From positions 1-64,000 of the forward strand of contig CAZYDU010000004.1 of the NCBI GenBank assembly GCA_964646345.1: a stretch of 64,000 bases of DNA. The letters run 5' to 3'. The position numbers were made by a program, and so were the translations under genes. Every line of letters begins with the position of its first letter. Position 1 is the stretch's first letter. Positions 37,027 through 45,436 of this stretch are shown here, piece after piece. The notes under the pieces are model-generated. The model was not told where the DNA came from. It searched no databases and saw only the letters and a program-made list of their open reading frames with translations. This DNA comes from RGIG1681 sp964646345. GTDB taxonomy: Bacteria; Bacillota; Clostridia; Christensenellales; UBA1242.

Positions 37027-37656
37027 ATGTTAGACAAAGTAACGCAAGTAAAACAAAACAATAAGGATTTACAAAATTATTTAAGGCTTTTGAATGATGA
37101 ACAAAAAATCAAACTATGGATAAAAACCTTAATCTCCATACAATCAAATTTGCCAGAGATTATAAAAAGTGTTGATAAAATCATTGAAGTAAATGCATCA
37201 TCTCTTTCATTTATCTCTGATATTTACAACACTCAAAAGGGAACTTATGCACAGGTTGAAAAAGTTATTGATTTAACCGAAAGAAAAAATAAGCTATTAA
37301 ACCTATATCTCATTTCAAAAAATCTTTTAACAGGTCTTGCTGAAGACGAGCGTACGTTTCTAAAAAGAAAATTTGTATATAACTGGACATCCGAAGAATT
37401 AGCCATAGATTACCAAATTAGCACAAGAACTGTTTTTAGACGAATCGAAAAATTACTTGAAAAAATTTACGAATTCACAAAAAGAAAAAACTGGTCTTTA
37501 AGTTTCATAATTTCTCAAGTAAAAAACGAATCATGGATTTTTGAAAAATTCAATAAGTTTGCAAAAGACAGCATGAATATGTCTTGCGATAAACAACCAC
37601 AAGACCGTTCTTTAATCAAATCAAATGAAGGAAGCGAACTTGAATTTATTGCTTGA
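37027..37656 (+). CDS. HTH regulator, phage late-activator (ArpU)/sigma region 4-like
   Basis: 209 residues. The N-terminal ~100 residues are helical and charged. A sigma-70 region 4-like helix-turn-helix lies at about 119-145 ('YNWTSEELAIDYQISTRTVFRRIEKLL'), following 'LAEDERTFLKRKF', which fits the 'L...E...I..RF' lead-in of such domains. Phage regulators of this plan (ArpU and RinA types) often sit upstream of terminase genes and switch on late operons. Here it is 1.2 kb upstream of terL and divergent from the giant gene. The start has a strong AAAGGAG at 37014-37020. It could control the virion operon, the giant gene, or both; that is inference. Confidence 0.65.
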   Translation: MLDKVTQVKQNNKDLQNYLRLLNDEQKIKLWIKTLISIQSNLPEIIKSVDKIIEVNASSLSFISDIYNTQKGTYAQVEKVIDLTERKNKLLNLYLISKNLLTGLAEDERTFLKRKFVYNWTSEELAIDYQISTRTVFRRIEKLLEKIYEFTKRKNWSLSFIISQVKNESWIFEKFNKFAKDSMNMSCDKQPQDRSLIKSNEGSELEFIA

Positions 37657-37711
37657 TATTCACTATGAAAAATAAAAATATAAAAACCTTTTTTTGTCAT
37701 TTGGTTTTTAT

Positions 37712-37837
37712 TTGTGTCATTTCGAGCGGAGTGAAAAGAAGTCGAGAAATCCCCTGAATAGAACCACATGTGTCATTTCGTTTTTCCTTTTCGTGTCATT
37801 TCGAGCGGAGCGTTAGCGGAATGGAGAAATCCCCAAG
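37712..37837. repeat. Intergenic composite repeat, copy C (inverted)
   Basis: Two arms in the reverse sense, TGTCATTTCGAGCGGAG... to ...GAGAAATCCCC, at 37713-37755 and 37792-37836. The core unit seen in copies A, B and D is absent. It fills the gap between the regulator and the SH3-like protein. Confidence 0.88.
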
Positions 37838-37856
37838 CAAAAGACTCAAACAATTC

Positions 37857-38747
37857 CTAAAGCAATTCATCGTCATTAAAATCAATAAAGTGAGCACTAG
37901 GATTTTTATTTTTAACCAACTTCAAATTTTTATATTTTTCAATGGTTGGATTATTATTTAAATTTTCATCATTAACAGAATTTAATTGTTGATTTTTGAT
38001 ATATTTTGTATTTTTCTTAAACTTTTGCACAAATTTATACAAAATAATAGCAAAAAATAAAATAATAGGAATTGCAATAATTGCGATAATAATCGTCTTG
38101 ATTGTCGAAGAAATAAAAATTAATTTATCATCTAATTTATTTTCATTGGCAATAACTTCCGGATTGGTTTCAGTGTTCGCAACAATTTCTGTTAAGTTTG
38201 TTGTATTTTCACTATAAACATAACCTTCATACACGTTTGTTGAATTTGAATCAGGGGTATAGTAAACATAATACCAAATATTACTTTCTCCACCTGAAGG
38301 CACAGAACCATAAGTATAAGCAATATAACTTATGTTTTTTGCTCCAGCACTAATAGTTGTGCATATATTTGATTTTGTTGTTGGATATTGCCATATTTGT
38401 GTTCCTGATGTTGATTTTATATCAAATGTAATGTTATCCAAAGTCTTCAAAACTGGAATAAATGTTGCAATCATCACAGTTTCTGAATCAACATAACCAA
38501 TATATTTATCATACTGAACCTTAAAACAATCGTCATTTACAGTATCCAAAATTACCATAAAATAAGTTTCAGGGATTTGAAAATAAACGTCTTCAAATCT
38601 GTCAGACATTTCTTGAGTTTTATATAAATTGCAACCAACCAATGCTTTTGCATAAGTAGACGTCTCAGACCCTTGAGCACAAGCATTTTTTGAATCAACA
38701 CCATAAAAAATAATACAAATCGATAATAAAAATTTTATTAAATTCAT
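37857..38747 (-). CDS. Secreted, membrane-anchored protein with SH3-like domains
   Basis: 296 residues. A signal peptide lies at about 1-25; two SH3b-like units are at about 33-95 ('CFKVQYDKYIGYVDSETV') and 100-180 ('VYEGYVYSENT'). A strong transmembrane helix at about 213-238 is followed by a ~58-residue Asn/Lys-rich cytoplasmic tail. The plan is a shorter version of the protein at 2405-4495. It is on the opposite strand to the flanking regulator and terminase, so it is not part of the virion operon. No Shine-Dalgarno is seen; a TATAAT (38762-38757, minus strand) stands 9 bases before the ATG, so the mRNA may be nearly leaderless. Function unknown. Confidence 0.75.
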   Translation of the reverse strand: MNLIKFLLSICIIFYGVDSKNACAQGSETSTYAKALVGCNLYKTQEMSDRFEDVYFQIPETYFMVILDTVNDDCFKVQYDKYIGYVDSETVMIATFIPVLKTLDNITFDIKSTSGTQIWQYPTTKSNICTTISAGAKNISYIAYTYGSVPSGGESNIWYYVYYTPDSNSTNVYEGYVYSENTTNLTEIVANTETNPEVIANENKLDDKLIFISSTIKTIIIAIIAIPIILFFAIILYKFVQKFKKNTKYIKNQQLNSVNDENLNNNPTIEKYKNLKLVKNKNPSAHFIDFNDDELL

Positions 38748-38833
38748 AATAAATTAATTATATTTCAAATATTTTTAAATAAAAATGCGTTTTTTGTCTA
38801 AATATATACAATTATAAAATATTAAAAATTTTT

Positions 38834-40255
38834 ATGAAAAAACAAAATATAATCAAACTCAATTCTATTTATAAAGAAATAAAACGTAGAAATATTTTAC
38901 CACTAAAAAATTATAATTCCGGCAAAATTATCCATAAAAAACAATTAGAATTTCACAAATCTTTAAAAAGAAATCGTTGGGTTTTTGGTGGAAACAGAAC
39001 TGGCAAAACAGAATGTGGAGCAATAGAAACAATTTGGCTTACACTTGGAATACACCCCTTTAGACCAAATAAACAAACAAGCGAATGTTGGGTTGTAAGC
39101 TTATCTCAAAGAGTGCAAAAAGAAGTCGCCCAATCAAAAATATTAAAATACTTACCAAAAAATTCAATAAAAGAAATCATCATGACATCCGGTAAAAAAT
39201 CAGATGCCGAAAATGGAATTATTGAGTGTATTATAACTAATAACATTTTTGGTAACACAAGCAAAATTTGGTTTAAATCTTGCGAAGAAGGCAGGGAAAA
39301 ATTTCAAGGAGCAAGTCTTGATTTTGTTTGGTTTGACGAAGAACCACCTGAAGACATATACAACGAATGCAAAATGAGAGTACTTGATAAGTCAGGCGAA
39401 ATTTTTGGAACAATGACACCACTAAAAGGCTTAACTTTTATCTATAATCAAATATATCTAAACGAATCTCAAGACCCTGAAGTATTTTATTTATTTATGA
39501 GTTGGGAAGATAATCCCTTTTTAAATAAAAAAGAAATAGAAAGACTTACCCTTACAATGTCCGAAGATGAAATCGAAAGCAGGAAATATGGTAGATTTTC
39601 TGCAAAAGACCTTGGTTTAATTTACACAGAATTTGACACAAACATTCATGTAATCGAACCATTTGAAATTGACAAAGATTGGCAAGACACTTTATCAATC
39701 GACCCAGGCTTAAATAACCCACTTTCTTGCCATTGGTATGCACGAGACTATGACGGAAATGTTTATGTTATAGCAGAACATTTTGCTGAAAACAAAACTA
39801 TTGAATATCATGCTCAAAAAATAAAAGAAATATCCAAAAAACTAAATTGGAAAAGAGCAAGCAATGGCATGATTGAATCATTGATTGATAGTGCTTCAAA
39901 TCAAAGAACATTGGCTTCGCAAAAAAGCGTAACAGATTTATTTTACGATAATGAAATACTTGTAAACCCAAATGTAAACAAAGATGTTTTATCAGGAATT
40001 TCAAAAGTAAAAACATATCTTAAAAATATTGAAGGTAAAACACGGATTTATATTTTTTCTTGCTGTGTAAATTTAATTCAAGAATTAAAAACATATCGTT
40101 GGAACGGTCAAGGTATGCCCGTAAAAAAAGACGACCATTGCTTAGATGAACTTAGATACTACATCATGAGTTTACATGAAAATCAAAAAATTGAACACAA
40201 AACAGAAATCCAAAAACACAAGGAAAGGTTATTTAAACAATTAATGAGAAAGTAA
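38834..40255 (+). CDS. terL: Phage-type terminase large subunit
   Basis: 473 residues. This is the ATP-driven DNA-packaging motor and nuclease. The ATPase domain has Walker A FGGNRTGKT (51-59) and Walker B VWFDEEP (165-171, with D168 and E169), then 'FGTMTPLKG' (191-199) as the coupling motif. The RNase H-like nuclease domain begins 'TLSIDPGL' (D290), with further acidic residues at D352 and in 'KKDDHCLDELRYY' (D433, D434, D438). All key residues are present, so it looks functional. There is no Shine-Dalgarno before the ATG and only a weak promoter-like box (TAAAAT, 38815-38820), unusual for the first gene of a late operon. It overlaps the next gene by one base (TAATG). Confidence 0.95.
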   Translation: MKKQNIIKLNSIYKEIKRRNILPLKNYNSGKIIHKKQLEFHKSLKRNRWVFGGNRTGKTECGAIETIWLTLGIHPFRPNKQTSECWVVSLSQRVQKEVAQSKILKYLPKNSIKEIIMTSGKKSDAENGIIECIITNNIFGNTSKIWFKSCEEGREKFQGASLDFVWFDEEPPEDIYNECKMRVLDKSGEIFGTMTPLKGLTFIYNQIYLNESQDPEVFYLFMSWEDNPFLNKKEIERLTLTMSEDEIESRKYGRFSAKDLGLIYTEFDTNIHVIEPFEIDKDWQDTLSIDPGLNNPLSCHWYARDYDGNVYVIAEHFAENKTIEYHAQKIKEISKKLNWKRASNGMIESLIDSASNQRTLASQKSVTDLFYDNEILVNPNVNKDVLSGISKVKTYLKNIEGKTRIYIFSCCVNLIQELKTYRWNGQGMPVKKDDHCLDELRYYIMSLHENQKIEHKTEIQKHKERLFKQLMRK

Positions 40256-40671
40256 TGAACGATAAAAAAATATATGATGAATTAATTTCAATTCTTCTTA
40301 AAAAAGCTAACGGGTTTTATTATACTGAAGAACAAGAAGAATACGAAAAAACGCAAAACAAATCCAAATTTTCCGAAATATGCAATAACAATATTTCTTT
40401 TTTTGACAAAAGTGACACACTTGAAACCAATAATATAACACATAGTGATACAATTAAATCAGATAATGAAAATAAAAAAGAAAACCAATCTCTTGTTTTG
40501 GTTAAGAGAAAAATTACCACGCACTATATTCCGCCTGATATGCTCGCTGTTAAAATTTTGTTTGAAACTATTAAGGAAAAGGTGAATGAAGATGACTTAA
40601 ATAAATTATCAGATGAAGATTTAATAAAATTAAAAGACAAATTACTTGGAGAATTAAACAATGAAAATTAA
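40255..40671 (+). CDS. Phage protein, possibly a terminase small subunit relative
   Basis: 138 residues. The N-terminal two-thirds are charged and Asn/Lys/Glu-rich with no domain. The segment 'LVKRKITTHYIPPDMLAVKILFE' (about 82-104) recalls the 'Y.PPD..A..F.L' motif near the C-terminus of many phage terminase small subunits. No DNA-binding HTH is obvious, so it may be a reduced or very diverged small subunit. It is translationally coupled to terL (1-base overlap) and overlaps the 58-residue gene that follows. A position after terL rather than before is unusual for terS. Confidence 0.5.
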   Translation: MNDKKIYDELISILLKKANGFYYTEEQEEYEKTQNKSKFSEICNNNISFFDKSDTLETNNITHSDTIKSDNENKKENQSLVLVKRKITTHYIPPDMLAVKILFETIKEKVNEDDLNKLSDEDLIKLKDKLLGELNNEN

Positions 40672-40837
40672 TAAGATTAATAAATACTTAAAGTGTGATT
40701 CGATTTTATGCTTTAATAATGCTAGTTTTGAGATTTTAGCAGACAGCTATAAAGGCAATCAATATTTATGCAATGATTGTTTCAAAAAATATCAAAAATT
40801 ATTCAAGGATACAAAGAAGGAAAATGAAGACAAATAA
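40661..40837 (+). CDS. 58-residue Cys4 (zinc-ribbon-like) protein in the virion operon
   Basis: A small frame, ATG at 40661 and TAA at 40835-40837, starting MKINKINKYLKCDS. C12, C17, C37 and C40 form C-x4-C-x19-C-x2-C, typical of a small zinc ribbon, and the tail is Lys-rich. It overlaps the preceding gene by 11 bases and the portal gene by 14, which fits tight translational coupling in this operon. GGAG stands at 40648-40651, nine bases upstream. It is short enough to be missed by automatic calling. Function unknown; it could bind nucleic acid during packaging. Confidence 0.6.
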   Translation: MKINKINKYLKCDSILCFNNASFEILADSYKGNQYLCNDCFKKYQKLFKDTKKENEDK

Positions 40838-42671
40838 TGAAAAATATTTCTATAGTAAAGATGAAGATAAAGTCATTGTAGATTTTGTTACAAACGACTT
40901 CAAAGAAAAACAATTAGCTAGACGAAATTTTGAATTAATATGGGAACTAAATATGAATTTCTATATTGGAAATCAGTATAGCTACATAACACCATCTGGT
41001 TTTATCTCAGATATAGAAAAAAATTACACTTGGGAAAATAGAGAAGTTTACAACCACATCGCACCAATAATTGAAAGCAGATTATCAAAACTAAACAAAA
41101 TTAAACCAAGCTTAGAAATCAAACCATGCAACAATACCGACACAGACAATTATAAAGCAAAACTTGCAAAAGCTATTCTCTTATCAAATTTTACTGAAAA
41201 TAATTTAGAAAACTTAATTAATACCGCAACCGCATGGAGTGAAATTACTGGTACAAGTTTTTATAAAATTTCTTGGGATAATATTGAAAATAATGAAAGT
41301 AATAGTTCTCAATCTGGAGATGCTAAAATTTCAGTATGCACGCCTTTCGAAATTTATCCTGACTCAAACTTTATTGAAGATATTGAAGAATGTAATTCAG
41401 TTATAGAAACAAGAGCTTTTCCCGCAAGTCAAATTAATCAAGAATGGGGAGTTAATCTTGCTGGCGAAGATATAAATTTATTTAATCTCAATAATTCTGC
41501 ATCAATTTCAAATCTCTCAGGTCGAAGCAATTTCACAAAGGTAACACACGATACAAATCATGATTATTTATTGTTAATTGAACGCTATGAAAAACCTACA
41601 ACTAAACACCCAAATGGAAAGCTTACAATAATTTGCAAAGATAAGCTTCTTTATGATGGAGACATGCCATACGTTAATGGCAACAAAAATACAAGAACAT
41701 ATCCATTTATAAAACAAGTTTCTTCTAAACAACTTTCTTGTTTTTGGGGAACAAGTATTATCGAAAGATGCATTCCAATTCAAAAAAGTTACAATGCTTT
41801 AAAAAATAGAAAACATGAATTTTTAACAAGACTCACAACTGGAGTGTTAACAGTTGAAGATGGCTCAGTCGATATAGATAATTTAGAAAACAACGGAATT
41901 GAACCTGGAAAAATTATTATTTATCGAAATGGTTCAACTCCACCAAAATTTCTTGACCCCGGAAAAGTTCCTGAAGATTTCGAAAAAGAAGAAATCCGAC
42001 TTTTATCTGAATTAAACAGTTTAGCAAGTGTTAGTGAAGTTACAACAAATGCAAGTGTACCAACAGGAGTTAACAGTGCAACAGCACTTTCGCTTTTAAT
42101 GGAACAAGATGAAACAAGACTATCAACCATCGCCGAAGAAATTAGAACATCAATCAAAAAAATCAGTTATCAAGTTTTAAGACTTTACAAACAATTCTCA
42201 AACAATATTAGACTCAATAAAATAACTGACGGAAATGGTGCACTAGAAATTTTCTACTGGACAAAAAACGACATAAGTTCTGACGATATTATTATTGACA
42301 CAACAAACACATTAGATGAAACCAATACTAGCAAAAAAGAAATTATATTATCATTACTTGACAAGGGATTATTTTCAAACCAAGACGGAAATATTACAAA
42401 CCAAACAAAAGAAAAAATACTTTCATATCTCGGATTTGAAAACTGGTGTTCATTTGATGAACTAGGGGAATTACACAAAAAACGTGCCGAAAAAGAAAAT
42501 ATAAAATTAATCAAACTCGAAGACCCGCTAGATGTTGACGATGACAAAATTCACATTGAACAACACACAAAATATTTAATTAGCGATAATAAATCAAATG
42601 ATTCAAAATTTATCACTTCACTAGTTAAACATATTCAAAAACACAAAGAAAGATTAAACAAGGATAGGTAA
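40824..42671 (+). CDS. Phage portal protein (podovirus/P22-like)
   Basis: 615 residues from the ATG at 40824, chosen over an in-frame ATG at 40773 because AAGAAGG lies just upstream and the longer form would overlap the Cys4 gene almost fully. It forms the dodecameric ring through which DNA enters the capsid. Seen: 'NFYIGNQY' near the N-terminus, 'NREVYNHIAPIIESRLSKL', and the C-terminal helix 'SATALSLLMEQDETRLSTIAEEI', all typical of P22-like portals. Its length is in the family range. It is followed six bases later by the scaffold gene. Confidence 0.88.
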   Translation: MKTNNEKYFYSKDEDKVIVDFVTNDFKEKQLARRNFELIWELNMNFYIGNQYSYITPSGFISDIEKNYTWENREVYNHIAPIIESRLSKLNKIKPSLEIKPCNNTDTDNYKAKLAKAILLSNFTENNLENLINTATAWSEITGTSFYKISWDNIENNESNSSQSGDAKISVCTPFEIYPDSNFIEDIEECNSVIETRAFPASQINQEWGVNLAGEDINLFNLNNSASISNLSGRSNFTKVTHDTNHDYLLLIERYEKPTTKHPNGKLTIICKDKLLYDGDMPYVNGNKNTRTYPFIKQVSSKQLSCFWGTSIIERCIPIQKSYNALKNRKHEFLTRLTTGVLTVEDGSVDIDNLENNGIEPGKIIIYRNGSTPPKFLDPGKVPEDFEKEEIRLLSELNSLASVSEVTTNASVPTGVNSATALSLLMEQDETRLSTIAEEIRTSIKKISYQVLRLYKQFSNNIRLNKITDGNGALEIFYWTKNDISSDDIIIDTTNTLDETNTSKKEIILSLLDKGLFSNQDGNITNQTKEKILSYLGFENWCSFDELGELHKKRAEKENIKLIKLEDPLDVDDDKIHIEQHTKYLISDNKSNDSKFITSLVKHIQKHKERLNKDR

Positions 42672-42676
42672 TAAAA

Positions 42677-43255
42677 ATGGAAAATGAAATTATAGAACAA
42701 CTAGAAGCTGAACCTGAAAACAATTCAGTAAACAGTGAAAGCTCTATGTATGGGAAGTTTAAAGATGCACAAACTTTACTGGAAGCATACAATTCTTTAC
42801 AAGCAGAATTTACTAGAAAAAGTCAAAAATTGGCAGAATTTCAGAAAAAAGAAGAAGAAAATGCGATTTTTTCTAACAATGATTCACTTGAAAACATCTT
42901 AAATGATACAGTTGATAAAGAAAAATATAAAAAGGAAGTCACGGAGATTTTAGAAAATAACAATGATTTATCTAATCTGCCAAATAAAAATCAAATTGCA
43001 TTTAAGATTATTAAAGAAGCCGAACGTAAAACTGCTGAAAACTTAAACAACCAAGATTATGTTGATAAATATATTGAATCAAACGAAAAAATCAAAGAAA
43101 AAATCATATCAAATTATTTATCATCATTAAATAATGTTTCAACTGCACCCAAAGTTATTTCGGGCAATTCGTCAAATATTTATTTTTCACCTAGTTTAGA
43201 ATTACCAAAAACTTTAAAAGATGCGGGAGAAATTTTAACAAAAATGCTTAAATAG
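42677..43255 (+). CDS. Phage scaffolding protein
   Basis: 192 residues, acidic and highly helical. The N-terminal motif 'YGKFKDAQTLLEAYNSLQAEFTRKSQKL' is common in capsid scaffold proteins of podo- and siphoviruses. The C-terminus, 'LPKTLKDAGEILTKMLK', is the likely capsid-contact helix. No protease gene is seen nearby, so the scaffold would be released whole, as in P22. It lies between portal and major capsid protein, the standard position. Confidence 0.8.
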   Translation: MENEIIEQLEAEPENNSVNSESSMYGKFKDAQTLLEAYNSLQAEFTRKSQKLAEFQKKEEENAIFSNNDSLENILNDTVDKEKYKKEVTEILENNNDLSNLPNKNQIAFKIIKEAERKTAENLNNQDYVDKYIESNEKIKEKIISNYLSSLNNVSTAPKVISGNSSNIYFSPSLELPKTLKDAGEILTKMLK

Positions 43256-43263
43256 GAGAATAA

Positions 43264-44445
43264 ATGGTTACATTAACTACAGCAAATAACGCACTAAAAG
43301 AAGTATATCTTGGAGTACTATCAAACCAACTAAACACTTCAATCAATCCATTATTAACAAGAATTAACCAAACAACATCCGATGTTTGGGGTAAACAAAT
43401 TAGAAAAGTTGCACCTTATGGAATTAATGGTGGAATTGGTGCTGGCACTGAAGATGGAGACCTTCCACATTCAGCACAAAACAATTACGAACAATTTGTA
43501 CTTGATTTAAAGAATCTTTATGGCAAACTTGAAATTTCAGATAAAGCCATAAGAGCATCAGAAAATTCAGCCGGAGCATTCGTTAACTTGCTCACAGCAG
43601 AAATGGAAGGTCTAATCAAAGCAAGTTCCTTTAATTTCGGAAGAATGCTTTATGGTGACGGAAGCGGAACATTAGCAAATATCACAGAAAACGGAACAAA
43701 CAACGTCACAGTTGATTCAACAAAAAATTTAATTGAAGGCTTGGTTGTAGATATCGTTTCAACAGGCGGTTCAGTTGCAAAGAGTGGATTAAGAATCACA
43801 TCAATCGACCAAACCAATAAAATCGTAACTTTATCCGGTGCAAATTTTACAGCTAGCGATTATAAAACAGGATACATTCTTTGTGTGCAAGGTTCTTACG
43901 GCCTTGAAATAACAGGCTTAGGTGCAATCTTTAATTCAACATCAGATATTTACGGGCTAAGCAGAGACTCACATAAATGGTTAGTTCCATACATGAAAGA
44001 TATTACAGGTACATCAACAAAAACAAATATAACAGATATTATAATTCAAAATGCAATCGATGATTTGGAAGAATCAGCCGATAGTAAAGTTGATTTCATT
44101 GTTTGTTCATCGGGAGTTAAAAGAAATTATCAAAGCTACCTAGCTTCCTACAGGTCAAATGTTAATGTATTAGAACTTGAAGGTGGTTTTAAGGCAATTT
44201 CATATAACGGTATACCTTTAATTTCTGATAAATTTGCACCATCAAATACAATGTATTTGTTAAATACAAATGAATTTAACTTACATCAATTATGCGACTG
44301 GAAATGGCTTGAAGGTGAAGATGGCAGGGTTATTCGTCAAACACTTGGCAAACCAACTTATCAAGCAACACTTGTTAAATATGCAGATATTATTTGCAAT
44401 AAACCACGTGGTCAAGCAATGATTACAGGTATTGCAGAATCATAA
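43264..44445 (+). CDS. Major capsid protein (HK97-fold)
   Basis: 393 residues. It shows 'LYGKLEISDKAIRASENSAGAFVNLLTAEMEGL' (spine helix region), 'FGRMLYGDGSGTLA', a beta-rich insertion at about 145-205 ('GLVVDIVSTGG'), and 'FIVCSSGVKRNYQSYL...GGFKAISYNGIPLISDKFAP', which is the usual P-domain to A-domain pattern. No N-terminal prodomain or protease site is seen. It has the strongest ribosome site of the operon (TAGGAGA), fitting high expression. It is followed by a stable hairpin. Confidence 0.9.
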   Translation: MVTLTTANNALKEVYLGVLSNQLNTSINPLLTRINQTTSDVWGKQIRKVAPYGINGGIGAGTEDGDLPHSAQNNYEQFVLDLKNLYGKLEISDKAIRASENSAGAFVNLLTAEMEGLIKASSFNFGRMLYGDGSGTLANITENGTNNVTVDSTKNLIEGLVVDIVSTGGSVAKSGLRITSIDQTNKIVTLSGANFTASDYKTGYILCVQGSYGLEITGLGAIFNSTSDIYGLSRDSHKWLVPYMKDITGTSTKTNITDIIIQNAIDDLEESADSKVDFIVCSSGVKRNYQSYLASYRSNVNVLELEGGFKAISYNGIPLISDKFAPSNTMYLLNTNEFNLHQLCDWKWLEGEDGRVIRQTLGKPTYQATLVKYADIICNKPRGQAMITGIAES

Positions 44446-44448
44446 CAT

Positions 44449-44475
44449 AAATCCACACTAATTTAGTGTGGATTT
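44449..44475 (+). terminator. Hairpin after the capsid gene (partial terminator)
   Basis: A perfect 12-bp stem, AAATCCACACTA (44449-44460) / TAGTGTGGATTT (44464-44475), with a 3-nt loop starts 3 bases after the stop codon. The T-run is poor, so it probably attenuates transcription or protects the capsid mRNA end rather than stopping all transcription. Confidence 0.7.
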
Positions 44476-44492
44476 ATTCAAAAGGAAAGAAT

Positions 44493-44885
44493 ATGATATT
44501 TAATAATCTATACTTTAAAAAATGTAAAGATATGTTTAATCTATATAATGTAATTCAAAAAATTAATCCAGGATTTAGGTTATATTTTAATACAAAAAAT
44601 AAAAAATATGTCATCGTCAATATTTACAAAAATAACGAAATTTGTAAGACTTTTGATACATTTTTAGAAAATATTGAAAACAATTTGCGTTTTTCTAATA
44701 TTACAAATTACAATTACATTATTAAATACATTGAAGATTTTAATCAAAAAATCAATTCAAAAAATAAAATAAATTCAATCAGCAAATCTAATTTTTTAGC
44801 TAAAGAATTATTAAAATTTTCTAATCATTCCAAAACAATAAATAATAGTGATATAAATAAAATAATCGGAGCAACGCAATGTTAA
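44493..44885 (+). CDS. Small virion-operon protein, unknown
   Basis: 130 residues from the ATG at 44493, chosen because AAAGGAAAG lies just before it; an in-frame ATG at 44466 lies inside the hairpin and has no ribosome site. Basic, Asn/Lys/Ile-rich, with mixed alpha/beta prediction and no motif recognised. It overlaps the next gene (ATG at 44879) by 7 bases. From position it may be a head-completion or connector part. Confidence 0.7.
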   Translation: MIFNNLYFKKCKDMFNLYNVIQKINPGFRLYFNTKNKKYVIVNIYKNNEICKTFDTFLENIENNLRFSNITNYNYIIKYIEDFNQKINSKNKINSISKSNFLAKELLKFSNHSKTINNSDINKIIGATQC

Positions 44886-45436
44886 AAGATATTTTATTAC
44901 AAACATCAGAACTTATAAACAGAGATGATTTGATTGATGCATTAAATGATAGCAATCAAACACAATCAACTCAAAATGATATACTAAGACTTATAAGTTA
45001 TTACAATTACACAATAGAAACTTTGTGTGAAAATTATTTCAATATACAAAACACACAATCAATCATTTCAGACAAAAACCGTAAAATCCATTATCTAAAT
45101 TTCAATTTTGAACCAAATAAAATTTTAACAGTAACAAAAAATCATAAACCAATTTTCTTTTCAGATTATTCAAAATATATTTTAGTTCCTGAAGCAAACA
45201 CATGCTATGAGATTACTTATAAATATACACCAAATAAGATAACAAACTTGACAGATAACACACATCTACCTAAAGGTGTTTCACAAAAACTTGTTTGTTA
45301 TGGAATTGCAAGTCAGTTTATGGCATGCAAAAATCAAATATCACAAGCAGAATATTGGAACAATAAATTCATGTTAGAAATATTCAAATCAAAAACAACA
45401 AAAGATAGAAAACTAAAACAAACCATACGTATATGA
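44879..45436 (+). CDS. Probable head-tail connector protein
   Basis: 185 residues. An N-terminal helical part ('LKDILLQTSELINRDDLIDAL...DILRLISYYNYTIETLCENYF') is followed by a beta part with 'CYEITYKYTPNKITNLTD...LPKGVSQKLVCYGIASQFMACKNQISQAEYWNNKF'. This plan (a helical bundle, then a strand pair, then a long helix ending in 'A..W...F') is that of podovirus gp4-like/adaptor proteins after the capsid gene. The identity is by plan and position, not by a signature motif. Confidence 0.6.
   Translation: MLKDILLQTSELINRDDLIDALNDSNQTQSTQNDILRLISYYNYTIETLCENYFNIQNTQSIISDKNRKIHYLNFNFEPNKILTVTKNHKPIFFSDYSKYILVPEANTCYEITYKYTPNKITNLTDNTHLPKGVSQKLVCYGIASQFMACKNQISQAEYWNNKFMLEIFKSKTTKDRKLKQTIRI

Noticed and set aside
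40773..40823. Longer portal start at 40773
   Set aside because: It lacks a ribosome site and the extra residues come from the overlapping Cys4 gene in another frame.
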